Part shown: positions 24,701 to 34,009 of the stretch, piece after piece
Numbering within the stretch: the first letter of the stretch is position 1
How the letters are laid out: every line of letters starts with the position of its first letter
DNA from: Planctomycetota bacterium
GTDB lineage: Bacteria > Planctomycetota > GCA-002687715 > CAIWVZ01
DNA: 34,009 nucleotides
NCBI GenBank assembly: GCA_017853435.1
Contig: JAFMJN010000004.1
Coordinates: 1-34,009, forward strand
Reading direction: 5' to 3'
Translations under genes and position numbers: made by a program
Notes under the pieces: model-generated
The model's database searches: none
What the model saw: only the letters and a program-made list of their open reading frames with translations
What the model was told of the DNA's origin: nothing

Positions 24701-27700
24701 ACGCGGCGCTCGCCCTCGCGACGTCCGGCGACGGCGCGCTGTCCGACGAAGCGTTGGCGGTCGCGGTGGAAACCGGCCGCGCGGATCTCGCGATCGCGAC
24801 GGCACGTACGCTCCTCGAGAAGACGCCGAAGGATCTCGCCACGCGAACGCTCCTCGCGCGCACCTTGGCGGAACAACAGGATCGCGCGGCGGCGGATCGC
24901 GTCCTCGGCGAAGGTATCCCGATCGCGACCGACAACGGCACGCTGCTGTTCCTCTTCGCGCGCGCGGATGAATGGAAACTCGAGAGGTCCCGCGACGACG
25001 CGTTGAAGGCGCTCCGTGCCCGCGGCCCCGAAGGCACCCTCGAAGCGGCGTTGGCGGAAAGCCGCACGCTTCTCGAAGCGGGCAAGATCGACGCCGCGAA
25101 AAGCCCCCTCGTCGCGATGGTGACGGAAGTGAAGGACGCTCCTTCGCGGGCGCGCCTCGCGGAAGCTTTCGAAGCGGTGGGTTCGAACACCGAAGCGATC
25201 GCGCTGTGGCGCGAAGCGTGGGACGCCACCAAAGCCGAAGACGCCGGAACCCGCCTCGCGACACTCCTCGAAGCGACGGGAAAACCCGAAGACGCCGAGG
25301 CGGCCGTCGCCCTTTGGAAGACGCTGTGGCAGCGGGCGGGATCCGCCGCGCGTCGCACACAGGCTCAGGAACGCGTGCTCGACGGCGCGGCCCGCAACGG
25401 AACGCTCGCCGACATCGCCCTCGAACTCGAAGACGCGCTCGCGGCCGACGCGACGCCCGATCGCGACATGGTGCTCGACGCCCTGCTCGCGCTCTACGCG
25501 CGCGCGAAGGATTCGGCGGGCGGATTGGCCGCGATCGCCACGTGGGAAGCCCGCACCGGAAAGCGCGTGGACGCCCTCGAACGTCGCGCGATGCTCCACC
25601 AGTTGTGCGACGAACCCGTCGCCCACGAGAAAGTCCTCAAGGAACTGATCGCCGTCGATCCGGCGCGCGAAATCGAATGGCGGCGCATGATCGCGCTGTC
25701 GTTGCTCGATCGCGGCCGCGCCGTGATGGCCCGCGCCGCCGTGACCGATCTTCTCGAGCGCCCCGATCGCACGGAAGAAACGGACGAATTCGCGGCGGGC
25801 ATCCTGCGGTTCATCGGTCGCCCCGAAGAGGCGGCCGCGGCCTACGTCTCCGGGCTTCGCCTCCACCCCGATCGGATCGAAACCTTGCTCCTTCTCGCCG
25901 ATGCGTGGAAGGCGTCGGGATCCACCGAGCGCGGCATCGTCCTCTTCAAGGACATCCTCGCGTTCGACGGACCGGACGACCTCCTCGTGCTCGCGGCGGA
26001 CGGGCTTCTCAACCTCGAAGCGGATTCGAAGGCGCTGCAGGCCGCGACGCGCGCGGTGCAGCGACGCATCGCGACCTATCCCGGACGCGTCCATCTGCTG
26101 CGTGTTCTCCAAGACCTCTTCGAAGCGTTGAAGGACGATGCCGCCCGCCTCAAGGCACTCGAGGAAACGGTCGTGGTCGCGGGCGACCAACGGCCCGCCT
26201 TCGTCCGCGAGCTGGCGGAAGAGAGACTGCGGGCCAACGATCGTCGGGGCGGCGCGGACGTCGCTCGCGAGTTCCTGATGCTCGGAGTGGAAGCGCCTCC
26301 GGCGCTCTTCCTGACGTTGGGCGAAGCGCTTTTGAAGGACGGCGACCGCCGCGGCGCGGAAGCCGCCTTCGCGAAGACGGCCATCGGACTCGACGGCGCG
26401 GCGAACGAGGCGAAGATCGCGAAGCTCTACGAAGATGCGGGGGCGTGGAGCGACGCGGAACGCGTCCGCCGTCGGCAACTTCTGCGCGCGCCCGACGACG
26501 TCGACGCGGCGTTGGCGCTCGCGAAGACGTTGGAGAAGCAGAAGCGCTTCGACGTCGCGGCGCCGCTCTACGTGTCCGTGTGTCTCCGTCGTCTCGAAAA
26601 GGAGACGACCGTCGCGGAGGAATCGGCCGCCTCGGGCGTAGCGGCGGGCAGCGCGCGGGCGATTTCCATCGTCGGACGGTCGCTCCGGGAAGGGGCCGCG
26701 ACGGACGAGATCCTCGCCGCCGTCCTGCGCATGAAACCCGATGCCGCGACCGTCGCACCGATCATCGACCCGCTCGAAGCCGCGACGCGACGCGGGACTC
26801 CGGCCGCGAAGAACGCCGCGTTGCGTCGCCTCGCAACGTTCCTGCACGGCCTCGGTACTCCGGAGGCCACCGGACGGCTCCGTGCGCGTGAAGACGCCAT
26901 GCTCGCGGACTGCGCGAAGAACGCCGCGACCGGGTCGCGTCCGTCGCAGGACACCGCGCTCATTCGCGCCGTCGGCGAAAGCCGTCTCGCGCACGGCGAT
27001 CTCGAAGGCGCGTTCGCGGCGGCCGCGATTCTCAATCCCGCCGCCTTCGATCGTTTCGCGTTCCGTCTGAATCTGATCGCCGGAAAAGATGCCGACGCCG
27101 AAGCGATGCTCGCGCGCGCGACGGACGCCGACCTCGCGTGGGGCGTGGGACTCCTCGCGGCTCTCAAAGGACCGGAGATCGCCCGCGTGCGGCTCGCCGA
27201 CCTCCGCGACGCCGCGGTGCGTCGTCCGATCGCCCTCGCCGACGACTACGTGACTCTCGCGTCCGGGCTCGACCCCACGTTCGATCGGCGGGCCTTCGAG
27301 GAGGCGGGGCTCAAGACGCTGATCGCCGAATGGAAGCCGGGTGTCGCGTCGCTCCAACTCCTGACGTACATGGAATCCCGTCCCGATCTTCCGACCGCGT
27401 TGAAGGCGAGCGCCCTCAAGCTCGTCGCGCAGGACGGGTCGACCGTGGCACGTTCGACGACGACGCGACTCGTCGCCGCGGGGCGCGGGATTCTGCCCGA
27501 TGCCGACTTGGGCCCCGTCGTCGAAAAACTCGTCAAGGAAGCGACGTCTCCCTACCTCGCCGCGGACCGCTTGAAGGACGTCGGGTTGGTCGACGCCGCA
27601 CGTCGTGAATCGCTCCTCGACGAGACGCTCAGAAAGTTCCGCAACAACGACGCGAACCAGATCCCCCTCGCGCTGCTCTCCGAATCGCGGCGGCCGCTGC

Positions 27701-29562
27701 CGAAGGAGATCCTTGGAAAACTCGTCGACGCCTTCGATCCGAAGGCCATCGACATGGGCGACGTCGCCATCCTCAAGCGACTCGGGAAGGCCCCCCATCT
27801 TCCGGAAGACGTCCGGACGAAACTCATGGCGCGCATCCTCGAAGCCCGCCGCGACGACCCGATGCTCGTGCTCGCGATGGCGCAGCTCGTTCCCGACGCC
27901 GCGGAGCGCGAGCGGCTCGCGAAGGCCGCGATGGACGGAGCGATCCGCAAGGGCGACGTGAACGGCATCGTCGTCGTCGGCACGACGGCGCTCGGCCTCG
28001 TCGGCAAGGACACGCTCGAGGGCTACGCGGCGCTTCCCGCGGATGCGACGGCCGGAACGGCGTTGGCGAAGGGACTCGCTCAAGGGAGACTCGGCGACAC
28101 CGACGCCTTCGCGGCGGCGCTGTCCGCGGCGGCCCGTTCGCGGCCCGACGACGTGGGCCTCCTGCGGCAAGCCGTCGAAGCCTTGAAGACGCGCGGCCGT
28201 CCCGCGGATGCCGCGGCCCTGCTCGTGAACTATCTCGAGAACGGTTCGAAGGCGTTCCCGTACTGGATCGGCGAAGCCGCCACTCTGCTCGTCGACATCG
28301 GACGTCCCGACGACGCCGCCGCCGCGCTGCGCCGCCCGATGGAAGGCTACTTCGTCACGACCCTCGAAACGCTCCGCCTGAAGATCGCCGTCCTCACGTC
28401 GAATCCGGAGATTCGCGACGAAATGATCCGCGAAGCCATCGCCGCGATCGCACCGTCTTCGTCGGGCATCCGCTTCGTGACGCGGACGACGGGTCGCGCA
28501 CCGACTTTGGCGGACGCCCTGCGCCCGCTCGCGCCGCGCCGACCGCTGCCCGTAGACCGCGACGACGCTCTCGGCTTGGGCGACGGATCCGCTCTCGGAT
28601 TCGTCGTCGACGGCGATACGTCGGCGCAACGGATCCTCGCCGCGCTGCCGGTCGAATCCCGCGCCGATCGCGTCGATCTGCTCAAGGCGATCGTCATCGC
28701 CGCACGCCGCGAAGGACGCCTCGACGCGATCGTACGTGCGACCACGGACGGGCTTCGATCCGCACCCGCCGACACGTCGCGCCTCGCCCTGCTCGTCTAC
28801 GCGAAGATCGCGGGTGCGACCGTGGAAGGCGATCCGATGGATGCGTGGGCGCGGCGCCTTCTGACGGCGACGGTCGCACCGCCGACGTTGCTCGACGCCG
28901 CCGAGGCGGCGATTGCGCTCGGTCGCCGCGATCTCACCTCGGCGCTCGTGAACCGCATCAACGCCGCTCGCGCGATGGCGGGCGGCGACGAAGAACTTCG
29001 GCGCCTCGTCCTGCTCGCCGCTCTCGCGCCCGGCAACTTGCCGTCGGCTCCGGAACTGCGGGGCGACTCCGAGTGGATCGGCGTCTCGAAGGAAGGCCCG
29101 ACGCTCGCCGCCCTCGCCGCTTCGGGGCGCACACCGCGCGACGTCGTCGCCGCGTGGAAGCCCGCGTGGGAACGGCTGCGCAACGCCGCGTTCGTTTGGG
29201 AAGTCCGCAACTTCACGCTGCCTTGGGCCGGTTGGTGCCTGCGTGCCGGCGACACCGCGACGGCGAAGGAAGCGCTCACGATGTTCGACGACGAGGACGC
29301 GACGCCGCCCGCTTGGGCGTTCGCCGCCGCCATGCCGCCGCTCTCGGAGTGGTCGGATCCCGCGGCACCCGCCGACGTCGCCGCCTTCTTGTTGGGACGG
29401 ATCCGCACCGAGGATGCTTCCCGTCGGAGCGATCTCATCCGACTCGCGATGGTGCTCGTCCGCCGCTTCGAAGCCGCGGGCCGCGCCGCCGAGGGCGAGG
29501 CCCTTCGTCGCGATCTCAAGAGCGTCGCCGACGGAGTTCGGCTGGGGACATTCACGCCGTGA
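21715..29562 (+). CDS. Giant membrane protein: VWA plus TPR-like solenoid
   Basis: A 2,615-residue single ORF. The GTG at 21715 overlaps the upstream stop (GTGA) with GGGAG about six bases before; the track's 21154 start is a shadow. Order: two helices (about 3-20, 36-52) flanking a basic loop; a degenerate VWA-like domain; a GATase-like segment ('GTGLLVSGANASFGPGGYADT'); a VWA domain (about 383-560) with intact 'DTSGSMSG' and 'VITDGG'; an Ig-like domain; two helices (about 771-789, 797-815) around a basic turn 'RRWPERIR'; then about 1,800 residues of helical TPR-like repeats ('RTLLARTLAEQQDRAAADRV', 'LYEDAGAWSDAERVRRRQLL'). By the positive-inside rule both the VWA and the solenoid face the periplasm. 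It resembles a fusion of two normally separate genes. The function is unknown; it is probably a scaffold or adaptor of the MoxR/Bat system. Confidence 0.87.
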   Translation: MSFAHPAALLLLVTIVPVVLAHRRSKASTSPGRRRVATLLTCGAIVALTFAAADPRIVGTPSVARTVIVAGAADASVADTVAAWRDATPWSDPWRVLRAGAVPTVGPLTVSEIPASSGEPDLSRAILAAVARAPADGPLEIAVLGESGDTGAPLAPLAELLGRRGARLHVRTRPPVKSDAILAVDAPGHVRIAEPFDCLVRVRLASAATVRLVVKEGDREVGAATHAAPQGTTTLPVTVRPQGRGAVVFDVVASVNDASSPALAERLGVLVDGTIDVALASGADAAHDALAATLGPGFSVRTLDLATPPTRRPDVVILDDVPARSPSAAVVDAVRSAVVDGGTGLLVSGANASFGPGGYADTPLGDLLPVTFPQEEERRDPSVGLVIVIDTSGSMSGTRIDLAKEVARLAIKRLLPHDKVGMVEFYGSRRWAAPLQTAANAIEIQRALNRLQAGGGTIIYEALEESYYALLEARTRFRHALVITDGGVESGPFEALARRMADSGILVHTVLVGPGGNSPFLQDLSRWGRGRFYACPNRHRLPDLSFREPQASPRPAVESGALPVVRSTASETTAAIGDASVSIALSGAATLRPGADLLLAVKSERPLLASWDQGRGRAAALATELLGPGVAPWRADPTHPTLLIDLVRALSRGTTAEAATLRVTPRRGSVWIEADGFTAAPRIDAGAFSERAVPRGDGGFIAAIPASETPVVVEARDGDTTARAVALRPNPRDGRLDDAGPALSALATLTGGTTDGPLPTTMPAPDAPRSRRTPAALLGMTLFLLALLVRRWPERIRTALPLVAIWLAIGGDLVAQTPTSKPDPVVLALDRGALTSDQRLASLTDDVARLAYFDAMGEVEPARTLAENLLARTDLDDAVRFDVELRLALLDGAKATPRATARLAGLDAAGAPAILRRALAVERTGDPRAAADAWEKAAGELPLARDRRFAWARFLTSMRRAGALGDVRDRLAPKATDDVHARRTMLQALRETGAADAALALATSGDGALSDEALAVAVETGRADLAIATARTLLEKTPKDLATRTLLARTLAEQQDRAAADRVLGEGIPIATDNGTLLFLFARADEWKLERSRDDALKALRARGPEGTLEAALAESRTLLEAGKIDAAKSPLVAMVTEVKDAPSRARLAEAFEAVGSNTEAIALWREAWDATKAEDAGTRLATLLEATGKPEDAEAAVALWKTLWQRAGSAARRTQAQERVLDGAARNGTLADIALELEDALAADATPDRDMVLDALLALYARAKDSAGGLAAIATWEARTGKRVDALERRAMLHQLCDEPVAHEKVLKELIAVDPAREIEWRRMIALSLLDRGRAVMARAAVTDLLERPDRTEETDEFAAGILRFIGRPEEAAAAYVSGLRLHPDRIETLLLLADAWKASGSTERGIVLFKDILAFDGPDDLLVLAADGLLNLEADSKALQAATRAVQRRIATYPGRVHLLRVLQDLFEALKDDAARLKALEETVVVAGDQRPAFVRELAEERLRANDRRGGADVAREFLMLGVEAPPALFLTLGEALLKDGDRRGAEAAFAKTAIGLDGAANEAKIAKLYEDAGAWSDAERVRRRQLLRAPDDVDAALALAKTLEKQKRFDVAAPLYVSVCLRRLEKETTVAEESAASGVAAGSARAISIVGRSLREGAATDEILAAVLRMKPDAATVAPIIDPLEAATRRGTPAAKNAALRRLATFLHGLGTPEATGRLRAREDAMLADCAKNAATGSRPSQDTALIRAVGESRLAHGDLEGAFAAAAILNPAAFDRFAFRLNLIAGKDADAEAMLARATDADLAWGVGLLAALKGPEIARVRLADLRDAAVRRPIALADDYVTLASGLDPTFDRRAFEEAGLKTLIAEWKPGVASLQLLTYMESRPDLPTALKASALKLVAQDGSTVARSTTTRLVAAGRGILPDADLGPVVEKLVKEATSPYLAADRLKDVGLVDAARRESLLDETLRKFRNNDANQIPLALLSESRRPLPKEILGKLVDAFDPKAIDMGDVAILKRLGKAPHLPEDVRTKLMARILEARRDDPMLVLAMAQLVPDAAERERLAKAAMDGAIRKGDVNGIVVVGTTALGLVGKDTLEGYAALPADATAGTALAKGLAQGRLGDTDAFAAALSAAARSRPDDVGLLRQAVEALKTRGRPADAAALLVNYLENGSKAFPYWIGEAATLLVDIGRPDDAAAALRRPMEGYFVTTLETLRLKIAVLTSNPEIRDEMIREAIAAIAPSSSGIRFVTRTTGRAPTLADALRPLAPRRPLPVDRDDALGLGDGSALGFVVDGDTSAQRILAALPVESRADRVDLLKAIVIAARREGRLDAIVRATTDGLRSAPADTSRLALLVYAKIAGATVEGDPMDAWARRLLTATVAPPTLLDAAEAAIALGRRDLTSALVNRINAARAMAGGDEELRRLVLLAALAPGNLPSAPELRGDSEWIGVSKEGPTLAALAASGRTPRDVVAAWKPAWERLRNAAFVWEVRNFTLPWAGWCLRAGDTATAKEALTMFDDEDATPPAWAFAAAMPPLSEWSDPAAPADVAAFLLGRIRTEDASRRSDLIRLAMVLVRRFEAAGRAAEGEALRRDLKSVADGVRLGTFTP

Positions 29563-29566
29563 CGCG

Positions 29567-29587
29567 CGGCGGCCCGAAGGGCCGCCG
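29567..29587. terminator. Bidirectional hairpin between convergent genes
   Basis: CGGCGGCCC-GAA-GGGCCGCCG is a perfect nine-base-pair stem with a three-base loop (or eight pairs with a five-base loop). It sits in the 33-base gap between the stops of the giant VWA/TPR gene and ettA. No T-run follows on either strand, so it would be an atypical terminator or mRNA 3'-end stabiliser. Confidence 0.6.
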
Positions 29588-29595
29588 ACGCGCCG

Positions 29596-31272
<1,677 letters not shown>

Positions 31273-31280
31273 GACCCGAA

Positions 31281-31290
31281 ACGGTAGCAT
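31281..31290. promoter_or_regulatory. Overlapping divergent -10 candidates for ettA and NYN gene
   Basis: In the 45-base divergent gap, ACGGTAGCAT contains TACCGT on the minus strand (8 bases before the ettA start) and TAGCAT on the plus strand (27 bases before the NYN start). Both fit TANNNT, and they overlap by two bases, so transcription of the two genes could be mutually exclusive at any moment. No clear -35 elements were found. Inference only. Confidence 0.22.
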
Positions 31291-31317
31291 CGGGCACGAC
31301 GCCTCCGGAGACGACAC

Positions 31318-31785
31318 ATGGAAACCTGGATCGACGGCTACAACGTCGTCAAACGCAAAAAGATGGACGAACGCGTGTCCTTGGAACAGGCGCGCGAGCA
31401 TCTGTTGCGTCGGGTCGGTGCGTTCGCCCGCGTGGTGGTGTGGTTCGACGCGAAGTCGAAGAAGGGATCGTCCACGGAATCACCGTCGGCGTCGGTGACG
31501 GTCAAGTACGTCACGGGAACGGCCGACGACGCGATCGTCGACGGCCTCCGCCGCCACAAGGATCCCCGGAGCGTCGTCGTGGTCACCGACGATCTCGGAT
31601 TGGCCGTGCGGTGCCGTCAACTCGGGGCGGAGCACGTCGATGTCGACGCATGGTTCGCCAACCCCTCCGGCAAACATCGCTCCGTCGAATCCGAAGGCCC
31701 GTCGTCGAAGCCCAAGCCCACCAAGTCCGAGATCGACTGGGGGCTCGAGCAGTTCGGACACCTCGACGACGAGCGTCTCGACTAA
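31318..31785 (+). CDS. YacP/Rae1-like NYN domain protein
   Basis: A 155-residue protein with the NYN (PIN-like nuclease) fold of the YacP family. 'WIDGYNVVKR' (D6) is the first acidic motif, 'VTGTADDAIVDGLRRH' the second and 'VVVVTDDLGLAVRCRQLGAEHV' the third, giving the acidic cluster expected to bind Mg. In Bacillus subtilis the family member Rae1 is a ribosome-associated endoribonuclease that cuts mRNA in the A site. The start at 31318 follows GGAGACG at good spacing. It diverges from ettA, another ribosome-binding factor. Its TAA stop overlaps the TAG stop of the convergent peptidase gene. Family membership is likely; activity on the ribosome is inferred. Confidence 0.85.
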   Translation: METWIDGYNVVKRKKMDERVSLEQAREHLLRRVGAFARVVVWFDAKSKKGSSTESPSASVTVKYVTGTADDAIVDGLRRHKDPRSVVVVTDDLGLAVRCRQLGAEHVDVDAWFANPSGKHRSVESEGPSSKPKPTKSEIDWGLEQFGHLDDERLD

Positions 31786-33974
31786 AGGTTGCGGGAGATG
31801 AAGTCCCACATCGCCTTGTACACGGCGTAGCGGTGACCGGGCGTGCGCGGCGAGTGATCGCAGCCGGGCAGAAGCAGGAATTCGACCGGAACACCCGCCT
31901 GCTGCGCGACGTCGAGGAACTGGTAGGAGTGCTGCGGATGGACGTTGTCGTCCATGCTGCCGTGGATCAGCAGCAACTTGCCCGAGAGATTGCGGACACG
32001 GCTCATCGGGCTCGACTTCCCGTAGCCGCGTGCGTTGGTCTCCGACAGCCCCATGTAGCGCTCGGTGTAGATCGAGTCGTAGAGCATCCAGTCGGTGACC
32101 GGAGCGCCGGAGACGCCGCACTTGAACGCCTCGGAGTGGGTCATCGCGTAGAGCGTCATGTAACCGCCGTACGACCATCCGTGGATGCCGATGCGCGAAC
32201 CGTCCACCCAAGGCTTCTGCTTCAGCCATTCGAGGGCGTCGAGTTGATCGGAGAGTTCCTGCTGCCCGAAATTCTTCCAGACGCCCCATGCGGCGCCCCA
32301 TCCGCGTCCGGAAGCGGAGCGGTTGTCGCACGCCCAGACGACGTAGCCCTTCTGCGCGAGGAAATGCCAGAAGAGGAGATCGCGCGAGAACGCGTTGCGA
32401 ATGCTCGGGATGCCCGGCCCGCCGTAGAGGAACAACATGACCGGGTACTTCTTCGACGGATCATGATCCGGAGGCAGGATCAACATGGTTTCCATGTTGA
32501 ATCCGTCCTTCGTCGGCACCTGCTGAAAGGAGACGGCGCCCTTCTTGACTTTAGACCACATCGGCGAAGGGTTTGCGTCGATCACCTTCACGATGGCGCC
32601 GGAGGCGTCGCGCAGGTGTTGGCGCATCGGCGTGTGGATGTCCGACCAGTATTCGAGGAACCACTTGCCGTCCGGAGACCAGCGCACCTGCATGTGCTGG
32701 CCTTCCTCCTGCGTGAGTCGGACGAATCCCTTGCCGTCGAGGCCGACGCGGCACACGTCGAGATCGCGCAACGACCGCGCCTTGCACGAAAAATGCAGAG
32801 CGTCTCCCGAAGCGGCGAGACCGTGCACTTCGGTCACGTCGAAGTCGCCTTCCGTCACCGCGTTCATCGGCGCGCCGTCGGCGCCGTAGCGATACACGTG
32901 GCGCGTGCCGGTGCGATCCGACATCCAAAGGAACGAGCCGTCCTTCATCCACAACGGCATTTCCTGACGCTCGACCCACGCCTTGGTGGTTTCGCGCAGG
33001 ACGGTGCGGCTCCCGCCCTCCTTGTCGTGGGCGACGAGTTCGAGCCACGTCTGACCACGGTCCTGCCACTGGGCGAACAAGCGTCCGTCGGGGCTCCAAC
33101 CGACGTTCGAAATCAACGCCTCGGGATCGTCCTTCGGATTCTTGACCCACACGGTGGGGCCACCCGCCGCCGGAACGATGCCCAGTTTGGCGACCGGATT
33201 CGGATCACCGACCTTCGGGTACTTGGCGCTCACGGCCTCCTGATGCTTCGCGCGATGGTCGAGGAGCGTGAACAAAGGCACCTGCGTTTCGTCGAGTCGC
33301 AGGTAGCCGATCGAGATCGAGTCGGGAGCCCACCACCAGCCGCGCCAGTTGCCGCGTCCGTAGAGTTCCTCCTGATAGACCCAGTCGAGCTTGCCGTTGA
33401 AGATCGACGGGGACCCGTCGGTGGTCAATCGCACCTCGGTCCCGTCCGCCACCGACGTCGTCCAAAGATCGTTGGCGCGGACGAAGGCGACGCGCGAGGA
33501 GTCCGGCGAAAAACCGACCTCCTCCTCGGTGCCTTCGGTCTTGGTCAGGCGCACCCCCTTGCCGGTCCCCACGTCGACTGCCCACAGGTCGTCCTCGATC
33601 GTGATCGCGAACATCGACCCGCGGTCGTTCCATACGAAGGCCCCGCTCGCGAGGGCCGCCGACACCGCGGCGGCCGGTGCTCCGGCACCCGTCAGAGCCG
33701 CCGACACCTTGGAGGCGTCGAGGAGCGGTTTCGATTCGAACGTGGCGGGGTCGACCCGCAGGAGTTCGAGGGCCCCGCGACGGCGATCGATCCGGGTTTC
33801 CTGAAGCGACCCGTCCGGCAACCATTGCAGTTGGGTCGTCGGGTTGCCGACGATCGGCTTGCGGAGGGTCGGGTGGGCCAACATCTCGACGGACAAGGTT
33901 CCATCCCAGTCCTGCGCCGCGACGGCCGATGAGAGGATTGCCCAAAGGACGAGAACCTGCTTCAGTGCGCGCAT
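31782..33974 (-). CDS. Dipeptidyl peptidase IV-like S9 peptidase
   Basis: A 730-residue exported serine peptidase that should remove dipeptides from peptide N-termini. The signal peptide is 'MRALKQVLVLWAILSSAVAAQ'. An eight-bladed propeller contains 'LDWVYQEELYGR', which keeps the two glutamates that bind the substrate amino end in DPP-IV (family consensus DWVYEEE). The catalytic domain has 'FLYGGPG' (oxyanion region), the nucleophile S601 in 'GIHGWSYGGYMTL', aspartate in 'HGSMDDNVH' and histidine in 'LLPGCDHSPR'. The start at 33974 has GGAG five bases upstream and begins the signal peptide; the track's 34007 start adds unsupported residues. The gene is complete. Probably periplasmic or surface peptide degradation for nutrition. 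Confidence 0.95.
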   Translation of the reverse strand: MRALKQVLVLWAILSSAVAAQDWDGTLSVEMLAHPTLRKPIVGNPTTQLQWLPDGSLQETRIDRRRGALELLRVDPATFESKPLLDASKVSAALTGAGAPAAAVSAALASGAFVWNDRGSMFAITIEDDLWAVDVGTGKGVRLTKTEGTEEEVGFSPDSSRVAFVRANDLWTTSVADGTEVRLTTDGSPSIFNGKLDWVYQEELYGRGNWRGWWWAPDSISIGYLRLDETQVPLFTLLDHRAKHQEAVSAKYPKVGDPNPVAKLGIVPAAGGPTVWVKNPKDDPEALISNVGWSPDGRLFAQWQDRGQTWLELVAHDKEGGSRTVLRETTKAWVERQEMPLWMKDGSFLWMSDRTGTRHVYRYGADGAPMNAVTEGDFDVTEVHGLAASGDALHFSCKARSLRDLDVCRVGLDGKGFVRLTQEEGQHMQVRWSPDGKWFLEYWSDIHTPMRQHLRDASGAIVKVIDANPSPMWSKVKKGAVSFQQVPTKDGFNMETMLILPPDHDPSKKYPVMLFLYGGPGIPSIRNAFSRDLLFWHFLAQKGYVVWACDNRSASGRGWGAAWGVWKNFGQQELSDQLDALEWLKQKPWVDGSRIGIHGWSYGGYMTLYAMTHSEAFKCGVSGAPVTDWMLYDSIYTERYMGLSETNARGYGKSSPMSRVRNLSGKLLLIHGSMDDNVHPQHSYQFLDVAQQAGVPVEFLLLPGCDHSPRTPGHRYAVYKAMWDFISRNL

Positions 33975-34009
33975 GGAAACTCCGTCCCGACGGGCTGTTG
34001 GAGCCACCC

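Noticed and set aside
24367-28629. 1,420-codon open frame antisense to the VWA/TPR gene
   Set aside because: Arginine-rich, low-complexity translation with no domain; a typical shadow of a long high-GC gene whose sense frame has clear VWA and TPR content.
31440-33932. 830-codon plus-strand frame over the DPP-IV gene
   Set aside because: Shadow frame with R/H/V-rich composition; the minus strand encodes a complete peptidase with signal peptide and triad.

Overview
The window is very GC-rich, gene-dense bacterial DNA: 21 protein-coding genes, no rRNA, tRNA, CRISPR array or mobile element seen, and no gene-free stretch over about 100 bases. No single marker fixes the taxonomy. The combination of a gliding-type ABC/GldG-like cluster, a MoxR-DUF58-BatA-VWA cluster, S9 peptidases, giant TPR proteins and recurrent 'ASRPA'-type linkers in secreted proteins is most like a Planctomycetota genome. 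That is an inference, at roughly 65% confidence.

Layout. (1) 1-6638, plus strand: an operon of ABC ATPase (5' truncated by the window), ABC-2 permease, GldG-like auxiliary protein, DUF4340 protein and a lipoprotein with four rhodanese domains. The first four look like one envelope transport complex of unknown substrate. (2) 6737-9627, plus: a type IA topoisomerase (TopB-like) with a lysine/alanine-rich tail, translationally coupled to a 60-residue eight-cysteine zinc-finger protein. (3) 9632-12582, minus: an isolated CbiM-like cobalt/nickel ECF component coupled to a secreted S9 peptidase. (4) 12685-13272, plus: pdxH. (5) 13273-14914, minus: an esterase with a histone H1-like N-terminal region, and a small membrane protein. 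(6) 14973-29562, plus: a six-gene, almost gapless cluster: secreted pepsin-like/TPR/thioredoxin-like protein, membrane protein with a long disordered region, MoxR ATPase, DUF58 protein, BatA-like protein, and a 2,615-residue protein joining a VWA domain to about 1,800 residues of helical repeats. (7) 29596-31272, minus: ettA (ABC-F). (8) 31318-31785, plus: a YacP/Rae1-like NYN protein, divergent from ettA. (9) 31782-33974, minus: a DPP-IV type S9 peptidase.

The most notable unit is region 6. Positive-inside charges suggest that the VWA domain and the giant repeat domain of the last protein both face the periplasm, while the MoxR ATPase and DUF58 protein are cytoplasmic. This would be a large envelope-associated chaperone or assembly system. 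The VWA-like folds of the BatA-like protein and of the first domain of the giant protein have lost the metal-site motif, leaving one intact MIDAS site. Gene packing is extreme: seven same-strand junctions overlap by four bases (ATGA/GTGA), and three of four convergent junctions have 0-4 bases or overlapping stops. Several first genes have TANNNT-like hexamers a few bases before the start codon and no Shine-Dalgarno sequence, which hints at leaderless or very short-leader mRNAs.

All calls rest on reading translated ORFs and motifs by eye; no database search was run.
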